From Amycolatopsis circi (GTDB lineage: Bacteria > Actinomycetota > Actinomycetes > Mycobacteriales > Pseudonocardiaceae): a stretch of DNA of 64,000 bases. How positions within the stretch are numbered: position 1 is the stretch's first letter; the number at the start of each line of letters is the position of its first letter. Of this stretch, positions 23,505 to 32,464 are shown piece by piece. The notes beneath the pieces were generated by a model. It did no database searches. It was not told the DNA's origin and worked only from the letters and a program-made list of their open reading frames with translations. The stretch lies in the NCBI RefSeq assembly GCF_003385235.1, contig NZ_PQIA01000025.1:21390-85389 (forward strand), in the 5' to 3' direction. The translations under genes and the position numbers were made by a program.

Positions 23505-24743
23505 ATGACCACATGTCGACTCTGCGGTTCGGAAAGAACCGCCAGCGTGGTCGATCTCGGCGCGACCCCGCCGTGCGAGCGGTTCCTGACCGCCGCGCAG
23601 CTGGCCGAACCGGAACCGACTTTCCCGCTGCATCTCGAAGTGTGCACGGAATGCTGGCTCGCGCAGCTTCCTCCGCTGCTCGACCCGGCCGACACTTTCA
23701 CCGATTACGCGTATTTCTCGTCTTTTTCCACCTCGTGGGTCGAGCACGCGAAACGGTTCACCGATGCCGCCGTCGAGCGGCTCGGGCTGACCGACCGGTC
23801 TTTCGTCGTCGAGGTCGCCAGCAACGACGGATACCTCCTGAAGCACGTCGTGGAGCGCGGAATCCGTTGTCTCGGCGTGGAACCTTCGGTGAACGTCGGA
23901 CACGCCGCGCGCGAGGCCGGGGTGCCGACGCACACCGCGTTCCTCTCCGAGGACACCGGCCGGGAGGTGCGCGCCGAACACGGTTCGGCGGACCTGGTCG
24001 TGGCGAACAACGTTTACGCGCACATTCCGGACATCCGCGGGTTCACCCGCGGGCTGCGCGCGCTCGTCGCGAACGACGGCTGGGTGTCGATCGAGGTGCA
24101 GCATCTGCTCACGCTGATCGAAAAGAACCAGTACGACACGATCTATCACGAGCATTTCCAGTACTACACCGTCGAATCCGCGCAGCGAGCGCTGGCGGGC
24201 GGCGGGCTGACCGTGGTCGACGTCGAACTCCTGCCCACGCACGGCGGATCGATCCGGCTCTGGGCGCGGCCCGCGGAGGCCGCCGGGGAGCCGAGCGCCC
24301 GGATGATCGACGTGCTGGCCCGGGAGAAGGCGGCCGGGCTGCACGAACTGTCCGGGTACACCGAATTCGCCGACCGGGTCACTCGCGTGCGGCTCGAATT
24401 GCTCGAATTTCTCCTCGCCGCGCGGAAAGACGGGAAAACGACCGTCGGGTACGGCGCGCCCGGCAAGGGCAACACCCTGCTGAACCACTGCGGCATCCGG
24501 CCGGACCTGCTGGCCTACACGGTGGACCGCAATCCCTACAAGCACGGCCGGTTCACGCCGGGCACCCGGATCCCGGTCGTGGAACCGGACCGGATCGCGG
24601 CCGACCGGCCGGACTACGTCCTCGTCCTGCCCTGGAACCTGCGGAACGAGCTGACCGAGCAGCTTTCCTACGTCGGCGCGTGGGGCGGCAAGCTCGTCTT
24701 CCCGATTCCGCGCCTGGAAATCGTCGAGGTGGCAGTGAAGTGA
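23505..24743 (+). CDS. NDP-sugar C-methyltransferase (TylCIII-like)
   Basis: 412 residues in the three-part arrangement of sugar 3-C-methyltransferases: an N-terminal zinc-binding part with CRLCGS and VCTECWLAQ, a SAM-binding Rossmann domain (VVEVASNDGYLLKHV, CLGVEPS), and a C-terminal domain with VGYGAPGKGNTLLNHCGI and YTVDRNPYKHG. It should add a methyl branch to a nucleotide-activated 4-keto sugar. CGGAGGAG precedes the ATG. It is the first gene of a ten-gene plus-strand operon whose members mostly overlap by four bases, so its product belongs to the same glycan pathway. Confidence 0.92.
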   Translation: MTTCRLCGSERTASVVDLGATPPCERFLTAAQLAEPEPTFPLHLEVCTECWLAQLPPLLDPADTFTDYAYFSSFSTSWVEHAKRFTDAAVERLGLTDRSFVVEVASNDGYLLKHVVERGIRCLGVEPSVNVGHAAREAGVPTHTAFLSEDTGREVRAEHGSADLVVANNVYAHIPDIRGFTRGLRALVANDGWVSIEVQHLLTLIEKNQYDTIYHEHFQYYTVESAQRALAGGGLTVVDVELLPTHGGSIRLWARPAEAAGEPSARMIDVLAREKAAGLHELSGYTEFADRVTRVRLELLEFLLAARKDGKTTVGYGAPGKGNTLLNHCGIRPDLLAYTVDRNPYKHGRFTPGTRIPVVEPDRIAADRPDYVLVLPWNLRNELTEQLSYVGAWGGKLVFPIPRLEIVEVAVK

Positions 24744-25528
24744 AGGTCGTTCTGTTCTGCGGCGGTTACGGGATGCGGATGCGCAGCAGCGAGACGTCCG
24801 ACGTGCCCAAGCCGATGGCAATGGTCGGTCCCCGGCCGCTGATCTGGCACGTGATGCGCTACTACGCGCATTTCGGGCACACCGAGTTCGTGCTGTGCCT
24901 CGGCTACGGCGCGCACCACATCAAGGACTTCTTCCTGAACTACAAGGAGACGACGTCCAACGATTTCGTGCTGCGCGGCGGGAAACCGGAACTGCTGTCC
25001 ACCGACATCGCCGACTGGACGATCTCCTTCGTGCAGACCGGCATCGAATCGCCGATCGGCGAACGGCTCCGCCGGGTGCGCGACCACCTCGACGGCGACG
25101 AGATGTTCCTCGCCAACTACGCCGACGTTCTCACCGACGCGCCGCTGGACAACATCGTCGAGCGGTTCCACAACAGCGACGCCGGCGCTTCGATGCTCGT
25201 CGTGCCGCCGCAGTCGTCGTTCCACTGCGTCGAGATGGACGAGGGCGGCCTGATCGGCGCGATCACGCCGGTCAGCGAACTCCCGCTGTGGGAGAACGGC
25301 GGCTATTTCGTGCTGCGGCAAGAGATCTTCGACCACATCCCGGAAAACGGCGACCTGGTCGCCGACGGCTGCGGCGAACTCGCCAAGCGCGGCCGGCTGC
25401 TCGCCTACCCCTACCGCGGGTTCTGGAAGCCGACCGACACGGTCAAGGAACGCTACGCACTCGACGCCGCTTACACGCACGGCGACCGGCCGTGGGCGCT
25501 GTGGGAACGCGAAAAGGTGCACTCGTGA
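24740..25528 (+). CDS. RfbF-like sugar-1-phosphate nucleotidylyltransferase
   Basis: 262 residues resembling glucose-1-phosphate cytidylyltransferase: KPMAMVGPRPLIWHVMRYYAHFG, FVLCLGYGAHHIKDFFLNY, TISFVQTGIESPIGERLRRVRDHL, MFLANYADVLTD and FWKPTDTVKE. The nucleotide-binding loop is GGYGMRMR rather than GGxGTRL, so CTP use and the exact sugar are uncertain. It should activate the sugar modified by the rest of the operon. The GTG overlaps the previous stop. No CDP-glucose 4,6-dehydratase is recognisable in the operon, which leaves a step unassigned. Confidence 0.86.
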   Translation: MKVVLFCGGYGMRMRSSETSDVPKPMAMVGPRPLIWHVMRYYAHFGHTEFVLCLGYGAHHIKDFFLNYKETTSNDFVLRGGKPELLSTDIADWTISFVQTGIESPIGERLRRVRDHLDGDEMFLANYADVLTDAPLDNIVERFHNSDAGASMLVVPPQSSFHCVEMDEGGLIGAITPVSELPLWENGGYFVLRQEIFDHIPENGDLVADGCGELAKRGRLLAYPYRGFWKPTDTVKERYALDAAYTHGDRPWALWEREKVHS

Positions 25529-26169
25529 TCCGCCTCGGTGCCGAGTTGAAGAGCATCGTCGTGCTCGGCGCGCATTGCGACGACATCGCCATCGGCGCGG
25601 GCGGCACGCTCCTCGAGATCTGCGAGCAGCGTCCCGGACTTCAGGTCGACGCGCTCGTGCTGTCCGGCGGCGGCACCGACCGGGAGACCGAGGAACGCGC
25701 CGCGCTGGCCGCGTTCTGCCCGGGTGCCGAACTGAACGTCACAGTGCTCAAGCTGCCCGACGGACGCCTCCCCTCGCATTGGGAGGAAGCCAAGAACGCG
25801 CTGGAGGACCTCCGCCGCCGCACCGATCCGGACGTCGTGTTCGCGCCCCGCACCATCGACGCGCACCAGGATCACCGCGGTCTCGCCCAGCTCGTGCCGA
25901 CGGTGTTCCGCGGCCATCTGACGCTGGGCTACGAGATCGTCAAATGGGACGGGGACCTCGGACGGCTGCCTGCCTACGCGCCGCTGTCCGACGACGTGAT
26001 GCAGCGCAAGATCGAACTGCTGCACGAGCATTACGGCTCTCAGCAGCACCGGCCGTGGTACGACCGCGAGGCTTTCCTCGGCCTCGCCCGGATTCGCGGA
26101 ATCGAATGCCAAGAACGCTATGCCGAGGCGTTCGAGGCGAACAAACTCGTCATCGATCTAAGGGGCTGA
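25525..26169 (+). CDS. PIG-L-family deacetylase
   Basis: 214 residues with the PIG-L zinc motif as [13 protein letters not shown] near residue 15 and the later histidine motif [11 protein letters not shown]. The family removes acetyl groups from N-acetylated sugars and similar compounds (MshB, Mca, PIG-L). In this operon it probably deacetylates a sugar or sugar-linked acyl group. The GTG start lies in a GTGA overlap with the nucleotidylyltransferase gene, so the genes are tightly coupled. The actual substrate is not shown by the sequence. Confidence 0.9.
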   Translation: MIRLGAELKSIVVLGAHCDDIAIGAGGTLLEICEQRPGLQVDALVLSGGGTDRETEERAALAAFCPGAELNVTVLKLPDGRLPSHWEEAKNALEDLRRRTDPDVVFAPRTIDAHQDHRGLAQLVPTVFRGHLTLGYEIVKWDGDLGRLPAYAPLSDDVMQRKIELLHEHYGSQQHRPWYDREAFLGLARIRGIECQERYAEAFEANKLVIDLRG

Positions 26170-26173
26170 AGGC

Positions 26174-27196
26174 ATGCGCGTGCTGCTCACGGGGCACACG
26201 GGATATCTGGGCACGGTGATGGCGCCGGTGCTAGCCGCGGCGGGACACGAGGTCGTCGGCCTCGACTCGGGCTTGTTCGCCGCTTGTGTGCTCGGCCCGG
26301 CCCCGCACGATCCGGTCGGGCTGGCCGTCGACCTGCGGGACGTGAAAGCCGAGCACCTGCAGGGTTTCGACGCGGTGATCCACCTCGCCGCGCTGTCCAA
26401 CGACCCGCTCGGCTCGCTCGCGCCCCAGCTGACCTACGACATCAACCACCACGCGTCGGTCAAGCTCGCGAAACTCGCGAAGGAGGCCGGGGTTTCCCGG
26501 TACCTCTACGCCTCGACCTGTTCCGTCTACGGCGCTTCGGGTAACAGCGGCCTCGTCGACGAGACCGCACCGCTTCGGCCGGTCACGCCGTACGCGGAGT
26601 CGAAGGTCCGCGTGGAAGCCGAGGTTTCGGAACTGGCTGACGACGACTTCACCCCGGTGTACCTGCGCAATGCCACCGCGTTCGGCTTCTCGCCGCGGCT
26701 GCGCGCCGACATCGTGCTGAACAACCTCGTCGGCCACGCCTACCTGTCCGGCGAGGTGCTCGTGCTCTCCGACGGGACGCCGTGGCGGCCGCTGGTGCAC
26801 GCCGACGACATCGCCCACGCCTTCACCGCCGCGCTCGAAGCGCCGCGCGAAGCCGTGCACAACAAGGCGTTCAACATCGGCACCGAGCGAAACAACGTGA
26901 CGGTCGCCGAGATCGCCGAAGAGGTCGTCGCGGCGGTGCCCGGCGCCAAGCTGCGGATCACCGGCGAGGCCGGGGCCGACCCGCGCTCGTACCGCGTCGA
27001 TTTCTCCCGGTTCCGCGAAGCGGTCCCGTCCTTCGACTGCAAGTGGGGCGTGAAAGACGGTGCGCTGCAACTGTTCGACGCCTACCGCCGCAACAGCCTG
27101 ACCCGGGAACAGTTCGAGCGCCGCTTCACCCGGCTGAACTGGCTGAGCGACCGGCAGTCCGCCGGCGCGGTCGACGCCACCCTGCGGCACGCCTGA
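26174..27196 (+). CDS. NAD-dependent epimerase/dehydratase (extended SDR)
   Basis: 340 residues. The cofactor motif is [15 protein letters not shown] (GxxGxxG, residue 7), the active-site pair YAESK follows [17 protein letters not shown], and the sugar-binding half includes [19 protein letters not shown] and [18 protein letters not shown]. This is the layout of nucleotide-sugar 4-epimerases and reductases; it does not look like the CDP-glucose 4,6-dehydratase type. It sits four bases after the PIG-L gene and overlaps the next gene by one base. It probably reduces or epimerises the 4-keto sugar. Confidence 0.9.
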   Translation: MRVLLTGHTGYLGTVMAPVLAAAGHEVVGLDSGLFAACVLGPAPHDPVGLAVDLRDVKAEHLQGFDAVIHLAALSNDPLGSLAPQLTYDINHHASVKLAKLAKEAGVSRYLYASTCSVYGASGNSGLVDETAPLRPVTPYAESKVRVEAEVSELADDDFTPVYLRNATAFGFSPRLRADIVLNNLVGHAYLSGEVLVLSDGTPWRPLVHADDIAHAFTAALEAPREAVHNKAFNIGTERNNVTVAEIAEEVVAAVPGAKLRITGEAGADPRSYRVDFSRFREAVPSFDCKWGVKDGALQLFDAYRRNSLTREQFERRFTRLNWLSDRQSAGAVDATLRHA

Positions 27197-28461
27197 TGCG
27201 CACGGGGCCCGAGATGCACGCTCTGGTGGAACGGTTGTACCCGTTCTGCCGGAGCATCACCGGCGACGGCGTACGGCAGACCCTTGCCGTCATCGGCGAG
27301 CACCTCCCGCTCGACCGGTACGAGGTGCCGAGCGGCACCGACGTGCTGGATTGGACTGTGCCTCCGGAGTGGAACATCCGCGACGCCTTCGTCGCGGATT
27401 CCTCCGGACGTCGGGTGATCGATTTCCGGAAGTCGAACCTGCACGTGGTCGGCTACAGCGTCCCGGTCGACCGGGTCGTCAGCCTCACCGAACTGCGCAC
27501 GCACCTGCACACGCTGCCCGCGCAGCCGTCGTTGATCCCGTATCGCACCAGCTACTACTCCCCCACCTGGGGTTTCTGCCTCGCGCAGGATGTTCTCGAC
27601 ACGCTGCCAGAGGGCGACTACCACGTCAAAATCGACTCGACGCTCGCCGACGGCCACCTCACCTACGCCGAGCACGTCGTGCCCGGCGAGGTGTCCGACG
27701 AGGTGCTCGTCTCGTGCCACCTCTGCCATCCCTCACTGGCCAACGACAACCTCGCCGGCATCGCGGTCGCCGTCGCGCTCGCGCAGGCGCTGGCCGGGGA
27801 AAAGCCGTACTACACCTACCGGTTCCTGTTCATGCCCGGCACGATCGGCGCGATCGCCTGGCTGGCGCGCAATTCCGAGCGCATCGACCAGGTCAAGCAC
27901 GGGGTCGTGCTGGCCTGCGCCGGCGACCGGGGTTCGCTGACCTACAAGCGGAGCCGACGCGGGGACGCCGACATCGACCGCGTCTTCGCGCACATCCTCA
28001 AGGACAAACCGCACGAGATCCGCGAGTTCTCGCCGTATGGCTACGACGAGCGCCAGTTCTGTTCCCCCGGGTTCAACCTCGGCATCGGCTCGCTCACGCG
28101 CACGCCGTACGCGGGCTACCCGGAGTACCACACCTCGGCGGACAACCCGTCCTTCGTCGATCCGGACGCGATGGCCGACACCCTCGACACGCTGCGGACG
28201 GCGTTTTCCGTGCTGGACCGCAACCGGCGCTACGTGAACCTCAGCCCGTACGGCGAACCGCAGCTCGGCAAGCGCGGGCTGTACGACTCGCTCGGCGGGC
28301 GCAGCGACGCGAAGGAAGCGCAGCTGGCCATGCTGTGGGTGCTCAGCCTCTCCGACGGCGACCACAGCCTGCTCGACATCGCCGAACGGGCGGACCTGCC
28401 GTTCGGCGCCGTGGCCGCGGCGGCCGATGCGCTGCAGGCCGCCGGTCTGCTGAAGGAGTGA
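27196..28461 (+). CDS. DUF4910 aminopeptidase-like protein
   Basis: 421 residues. N-terminal RLYPFCRSITGDGVRQTL and DRYEVPSGTDVLDWTVPPEWNI mark the DUF2172/DUF4910 family, which has an M28-peptidase-like fold. Likely zinc ligands are in SCHLCHPSLANDN (His and Asp, about residue 180), CAGDRG and EYHTSADNP. The C-terminal ~70 residues form a winged-helix-like tail (DGDHSLLDIAERADLPFGAVAAAADAL). Such genes recur in sugar clusters, but no reaction is established as far as I know. It may cleave or form an amide on a sugar. The start overlaps the previous stop (TGATG). Confidence 0.85.
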   Translation: MRTGPEMHALVERLYPFCRSITGDGVRQTLAVIGEHLPLDRYEVPSGTDVLDWTVPPEWNIRDAFVADSSGRRVIDFRKSNLHVVGYSVPVDRVVSLTELRTHLHTLPAQPSLIPYRTSYYSPTWGFCLAQDVLDTLPEGDYHVKIDSTLADGHLTYAEHVVPGEVSDEVLVSCHLCHPSLANDNLAGIAVAVALAQALAGEKPYYTYRFLFMPGTIGAIAWLARNSERIDQVKHGVVLACAGDRGSLTYKRSRRGDADIDRVFAHILKDKPHEIREFSPYGYDERQFCSPGFNLGIGSLTRTPYAGYPEYHTSADNPSFVDPDAMADTLDTLRTAFSVLDRNRRYVNLSPYGEPQLGKRGLYDSLGGRSDAKEAQLAMLWVLSLSDGDHSLLDIAERADLPFGAVAAAADALQAAGLLKE

Positions 28462-28465
28462 GGCC

Positions 28466-29794
28466 GTGCCGTCGATCCTGCGTTCGCGAGCCGTCCGCGC
28501 GATGGCGGGACGGCTCAGCTGGGGCCTTGGGGACCAGGCCGTTTCTAGCCTGACCAACTTCGTGGTCGGCCTGTACGTCGCGCGCTCGCTCGGCGCGACG
28601 GCGTTCGGCCTGTTCAGCATCGCGTGGGTGACGTACGGCGTCATTCTCAACATCTCGCGCGGGATCGCCACCGACCCGCTGATGGTGCGTTTCTCCGGCG
28701 TCGCCCGGACAAGCTGGCGCACCGCGGTGGGCCAAGCCGTCGGGACCGCGCTGGTGGTCGGGGTCGCTTCCGGGCTGGTCAGTGTCCTTTTTGGACTCGC
28801 GGTCGGCGGTTCGCTCGGCAACGCGTTCGTCGCGCTCGGGCTCGTGCTGCCGTTCCTGCTCGTGCAGGACGCCTGGCGGTTCGGGTTCTTCGCGCAGGGC
28901 ACCGGGCACAAGGCGTTCCTCAACGACGGAATCCAGGCCGTCGCGTTGTTCCCGGCGCTGGTGTTGGCCGCGCGCTACGACACCGTGGTCGCGTTCCTGC
29001 TGGCCTGGGGCTGCTCGGCCGGGGTCGCGGCCGCGTTCGGCTGGGTGCAGACGAGCGTGTCGCCACGGCTCGGCGGGGTGCGCACGTGGCTGCGGGACCA
29101 TCGCGACCTGGGCGTGCGCTATCTCGTGGAGAACGTCAGCAACAGCGGTTCGTCGCAGCTGCGGGCGTACGGGCTGGGCGCGATTTCCGGGCTGGCCGCG
29201 GTCGGCACGGTGCGCGGCGCGGAACAGCTGCTCGGGCCGTTTCTCGCGCTGCTCATGGGACTTTCCCTCGTCACTGTCGCCGAGGGGGCGCGGGTGCTCC
29301 GGCAGTCGCCGCACCGGTTGTGGCATTTCTGCGTGGTGCTCGGCGGTGCGCAGGCCGCGGCCGCGCTGGTGTGGGGACTCGGGTTGTGGTTCTTCATCCC
29401 CGACGACGCCGGCCGGTTCGTGCTCGGTTCGCTGTGGGACAGCTCGTCGCCGCTGGTCCCGGCGGTCACGATGGCGGTCGTCGGCGCGAGCTTCACCACC
29501 GGCGCGACGGCCGGGCTGCGCGCGCTCGGGATGGCACGGCGGAGCTTGCGGTCACAGCTGATCGCGTCCGCGTGTTACGTCGTGTTCGGCCTGCTCGGGG
29601 CCGTGCTCGGCGGTGCAGCCGGCTCGGAGTGGGGCGTCGCGGCCGCCACGCTCACCGGCTCGGCCGTGTGGTGGTGGCAGTTGCGCAGTGCGCTTCGCGA
29701 CCACTTCGCGGCGGCAGCCGAGTTCCCCGCCGCGTCAGGTTCGTTCAGCCAAGCAGAACTCCATTCGGCTTCCGAGGAGATGAAACCGGCATGA
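28466..29794 (+). CDS. Wzx-like polysaccharide flippase
   Basis: 442 residues with about twelve hydrophobic segments, starting SWGLGDQAVSSLTNFVVGLYVARSLGATAFGLFSIAW, the typical first helix pair of the polysaccharide-transporter branch of the MOP superfamily. It should move lipid-linked oligosaccharides across the membrane. The GTG at 28466 follows the previous stop by four bases with AAGGAG upstream. It is the only flippase in the window, so it may also serve the minus-strand Wzy locus, which lacks one. Confidence 0.88.
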   Translation: MPSILRSRAVRAMAGRLSWGLGDQAVSSLTNFVVGLYVARSLGATAFGLFSIAWVTYGVILNISRGIATDPLMVRFSGVARTSWRTAVGQAVGTALVVGVASGLVSVLFGLAVGGSLGNAFVALGLVLPFLLVQDAWRFGFFAQGTGHKAFLNDGIQAVALFPALVLAARYDTVVAFLLAWGCSAGVAAAFGWVQTSVSPRLGGVRTWLRDHRDLGVRYLVENVSNSGSSQLRAYGLGAISGLAAVGTVRGAEQLLGPFLALLMGLSLVTVAEGARVLRQSPHRLWHFCVVLGGAQAAAALVWGLGLWFFIPDDAGRFVLGSLWDSSSPLVPAVTMAVVGASFTTGATAGLRALGMARRSLRSQLIASACYVVFGLLGAVLGGAAGSEWGVAAATLTGSAVWWWQLRSALRDHFAAAAEFPAASGSFSQAELHSASEEMKPA

Positions 29795-30744
29795 GCACGG
29801 TGCCCCGGCTGACCATCGGTCTGCCCGTCTACAACGGAGAGGAATTCCTCAGCGAAGCACTCGACGCGCTGCTCGGGCAGACCTACGAGGACTTCGAACT
29901 GATCATCTCCGACAACGCGTCGCAGGACGGCACGGAAGAGATCGCCCGGAAGTACGCGCAGGAGGATTCGCGGATCCGGTATGTGCGCCAGCCGCGCAAC
30001 ATCGGCGCGACCCCGAATCACAACATCCTGCTCGACCAGGCTCGCGGCGAGTTGTTCAAGTGGGCGTCGCATGACGATCTCTACGGCCGGGAATTGCTGG
30101 CGAAGTGCGTCGAAGCGCTCGACGCGCGGCCGGAGATGATCCTCGCGCACTCGCATCAGGCGATCATCGACGAGAACGGTGCGGTGACCGTTCCGCTGGA
30201 CTACCGGCACCAGACAGACGCGCCGCGGCCGTCGGTGCGGTTCAAGAGCCTGCTGTTCGAGCCCGGTGGTGACGACTTCTACGGCGTGATGCGCACGGAG
30301 GTGCTGCGTCGCGTCACGCCGATGGACAGCTATCACCACGCGGACCGCACGTACGTGGCCGAGCTGGCGCTGCACGGGCCGTTCTACCAAGTGCCAGAGC
30401 TGCTGTACTTCCGCCGCGATCACCCGGACCGGGCCGAGCGCGCGAACCCGAGCAAGCGCTCCCGGTGCGCGAACCTCGACCCGAAGCGCGGCAACGCACT
30501 CCTGAACCCGACCGCGCGGCTGCTCGCCGAGTACATCCGGGGGTTCGTGCACGGAATCCGCTCCGCGCCGCTGTCGTCCGGCGAGCGTCGCGCCTGCTAC
30601 CTCGCGCTGGTGGAATGGTTCGCCAGCCGAGCTAGGCCCGGCGGAGGCGGGGAACGCGTCGAGGACCGGGCTCCGGTGCACGCGGCCGAGCTGAACCTCA
30701 CGGTCGACCGCGTGGTCGCCGGGCGCGAACGGCGGGTGCCGTGA
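29791..30744 (+). CDS. Family-2 glycosyltransferase
   Basis: 317 residues. The GT-A start is LTIGLPVYNGEEFLSEALDALLGQTYEDFELIISDNASQDGTEEIARKYA, and the metal-binding DxD equivalent is in KWASHDDLYGRELL (about residue 92). An acceptor half with YHHADRTYVAELALHG follows. It transfers one sugar to the growing lipid-linked unit at the cytoplasmic face. The ATG overlaps the flippase stop by four bases, and its own end overlaps the next start (GTGA). The donor cannot be predicted. Confidence 0.92.
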   Translation: MSTVPRLTIGLPVYNGEEFLSEALDALLGQTYEDFELIISDNASQDGTEEIARKYAQEDSRIRYVRQPRNIGATPNHNILLDQARGELFKWASHDDLYGRELLAKCVEALDARPEMILAHSHQAIIDENGAVTVPLDYRHQTDAPRPSVRFKSLLFEPGGDDFYGVMRTEVLRRVTPMDSYHHADRTYVAELALHGPFYQVPELLYFRRDHPDRAERANPSKRSRCANLDPKRGNALLNPTARLLAEYIRGFVHGIRSAPLSSGERRACYLALVEWFASRARPGGGGERVEDRAPVHAAELNLTVDRVVAGRERRVP

Positions 30745-31922
30745 CCGTTCGGGTCGGGGTCTTCGGACTGCTCGGTTCAGGCAACCTCGGCAACGACGGC
30801 TCACTGGAGGCAGTACTCGGCTTCCTGCGCTCCGAACATCCGTACGCGAAGGTGTCCGCGTTCTGCGGTGGGGCGGACACCGTTCGCGCGCGGTACGGGA
30901 TCCCCGCGGTGCGGCTGAACTGGTACAGCGGCGAATACCGGCACGCTTCCGGGCTGCGGTCGATCCTGACGAAAGCCCTCGGGAAGATCATCGACGTTTT
31001 CCGCACGGCCTGGTGGGTCCGGCGGCAGAACGTGGTGATCGTGCCCGGCATGGGCGTGCTGGAGGCGACGCTTCCGTTGCGGCCGTGGGGATTCCCGTAT
31101 GCGCTCTTCCTGCTCTCGCTGTGCGGACGTCTTGGCCGGACGAAAGTCGCGCTGGTCAGCGTCGGTGCCGACCGGATTCGGGTACCGGCCACGCGGTTTC
31201 TGGTGCGCCACGCGTCCCAGCTCGCGGCGTATCGGTCCTACCGCGATGAACTCTCGCGTTCGGCGATGGCTGACATGGGTGTTCCGGTCACGAACGATCG
31301 CGTCTATCCCGACCTTGCCTTCGCCCTGCCGACGCCTGTCGCGGTCGAGGACCCGCGTGCGGTTGGCGTAGGCGTGATGGCGTACTACGGCGGCAACGAC
31401 GACCGTGCGCGCGGCGAGGAGATTTACCGGGCGTACGTGGACGCTATGACCGAGTTCGTGCGGTACCTGGTCGGGCAGGAGCGTCCGGTCCGGCTCTTCA
31501 TCGGCGACCGGATCGACCTCGAAGTGGTGGACGAGATCGTCGAAACTGTCGCCTCTCCGCTGCTCTCCGCGGCCATCCCGGACACCCTCGGCGAGCTGAT
31601 GCGCTCGATGGCCGAGGTGGGCACGGTCGTGGCCACTCGGTACCACAATGTGTTGTGCGCGTTGAAGGTCGGGAAGCCGACGGTCGCGATCGGATACGCG
31701 AAGAAGAACGACGTGCTGATGGCCGAGATGGGACTCGGCGAGTTTTGCCAGGAGGCCCGCGCGGTCGACGTGCCGCGGTTGATCGGGCAGTTCGAGGAGT
31801 TGCAGCGGCGGGCACCGGAGCTGAAAGCGGAACTCGCCGCGCGCAACGAAGAGTGCAATCAGCAGTTGAAAGACCAGTTCGCCCTGTTGTCGAGGTCGCT
31901 CATTCCCGCGGAGGTGTCGTGA
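30741..31922 (+). CDS. Polysaccharide pyruvyl transferase
   Basis: 393 residues. The GT-B-like CsaB fold starts VGVFGLLGSGNLGNDGSLEAVLGFL and ends with the donor-half signature VVATRYHNVLCALKVGKPTVAIGYAKKNDVLMAEMGLGEF. This family adds pyruvate from PEP as a ketal to hexoses in exopolysaccharides and cell-wall polymers, giving negative charge. The central VVIVPGMGVLEATLPLRPWG is also typical. The gene overlaps its neighbours by GTGA on both sides, so the operon product is probably a pyruvylated glycan. Confidence 0.9.
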   Translation: MTVRVGVFGLLGSGNLGNDGSLEAVLGFLRSEHPYAKVSAFCGGADTVRARYGIPAVRLNWYSGEYRHASGLRSILTKALGKIIDVFRTAWWVRRQNVVIVPGMGVLEATLPLRPWGFPYALFLLSLCGRLGRTKVALVSVGADRIRVPATRFLVRHASQLAAYRSYRDELSRSAMADMGVPVTNDRVYPDLAFALPTPVAVEDPRAVGVGVMAYYGGNDDRARGEEIYRAYVDAMTEFVRYLVGQERPVRLFIGDRIDLEVVDEIVETVASPLLSAAIPDTLGELMRSMAEVGTVVATRYHNVLCALKVGKPTVAIGYAKKNDVLMAEMGLGEFCQEARAVDVPRLIGQFEELQRRAPELKAELAARNEECNQQLKDQFALLSRSLIPAEVS

Positions 31923-32458
31923 AAGCCGTTCCCGTGCCGTCGATCTCGGGTGTGTGGCTGTTTCAGCCGACACCGCACCGAGACGATCGCGGCTTCTTCT
32001 CGCGGACCTTCGATGCGGAGGTCGCGCGGTCGGTCGGCATCGATCCGGACGGGTTCGCGCAGGACAGCGTGTCCCGCTCGGTGCGCGGCGTGGTGCGCGG
32101 GATGCACCTGCGGTCCGGGGCCGGCGAGGCGAAGCTGGTGCGTTGTTCGTTCGGCGAGGTGTTCGACGTCGTTGTCGACCTGCGGCGGGACTCGCCGACC
32201 TTCCGGACGATGGAAACGTTTCACCTCTCCGGCGACACCCAGGAGAGCATCTACATCCCGGCCGGATGCGCACACGGTTTCCAGGCGCTGAGCGACGTCG
32301 CCGACGTGTCGTACCGGATCGACCGCGCGCACGACCCGTCCGAGGACGTCGCCATCGCGCACGACGACCCGGAACTCGCCATCCCGTGGCCGCTGCCCGC
32401 GGCTTTGCTGTCCGAACGCGACGCGTCGGCCCCACCGCTTGCCGACGCCTTGAGGTGA
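31919..32458 (+). CDS. dTDP-4-dehydrorhamnose 3,5-epimerase-like protein
   Basis: 179 residues of the RmlC cupin family: GVWLFQPTPHRDDRGFFSRTF, FAQDSVSRSVRGVVRGMHLRSGAGEAKLVRCSFGEVFDVVVDLRRDSPTF and IYIPAGCAHGFQALSDVADVSYRI. The active-site His is in RGMHLR and the base pair partner in the DVVVDLR strand. It should epimerise C3 and/or C5 of a 4-keto-6-deoxysugar. RmlC proteins ending short (179 aa) occur in non-rhamnose pathways as well, and no rmlD adjoins it, so a branched sugar is as likely as rhamnose. Confidence 0.9.
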   Translation: MKAVPVPSISGVWLFQPTPHRDDRGFFSRTFDAEVARSVGIDPDGFAQDSVSRSVRGVVRGMHLRSGAGEAKLVRCSFGEVFDVVVDLRRDSPTFRTMETFHLSGDTQESIYIPAGCAHGFQALSDVADVSYRIDRAHDPSEDVAIAHDDPELAIPWPLPAALLSERDASAPPLADALR

Positions 32459-32464
32459 CCCGTC

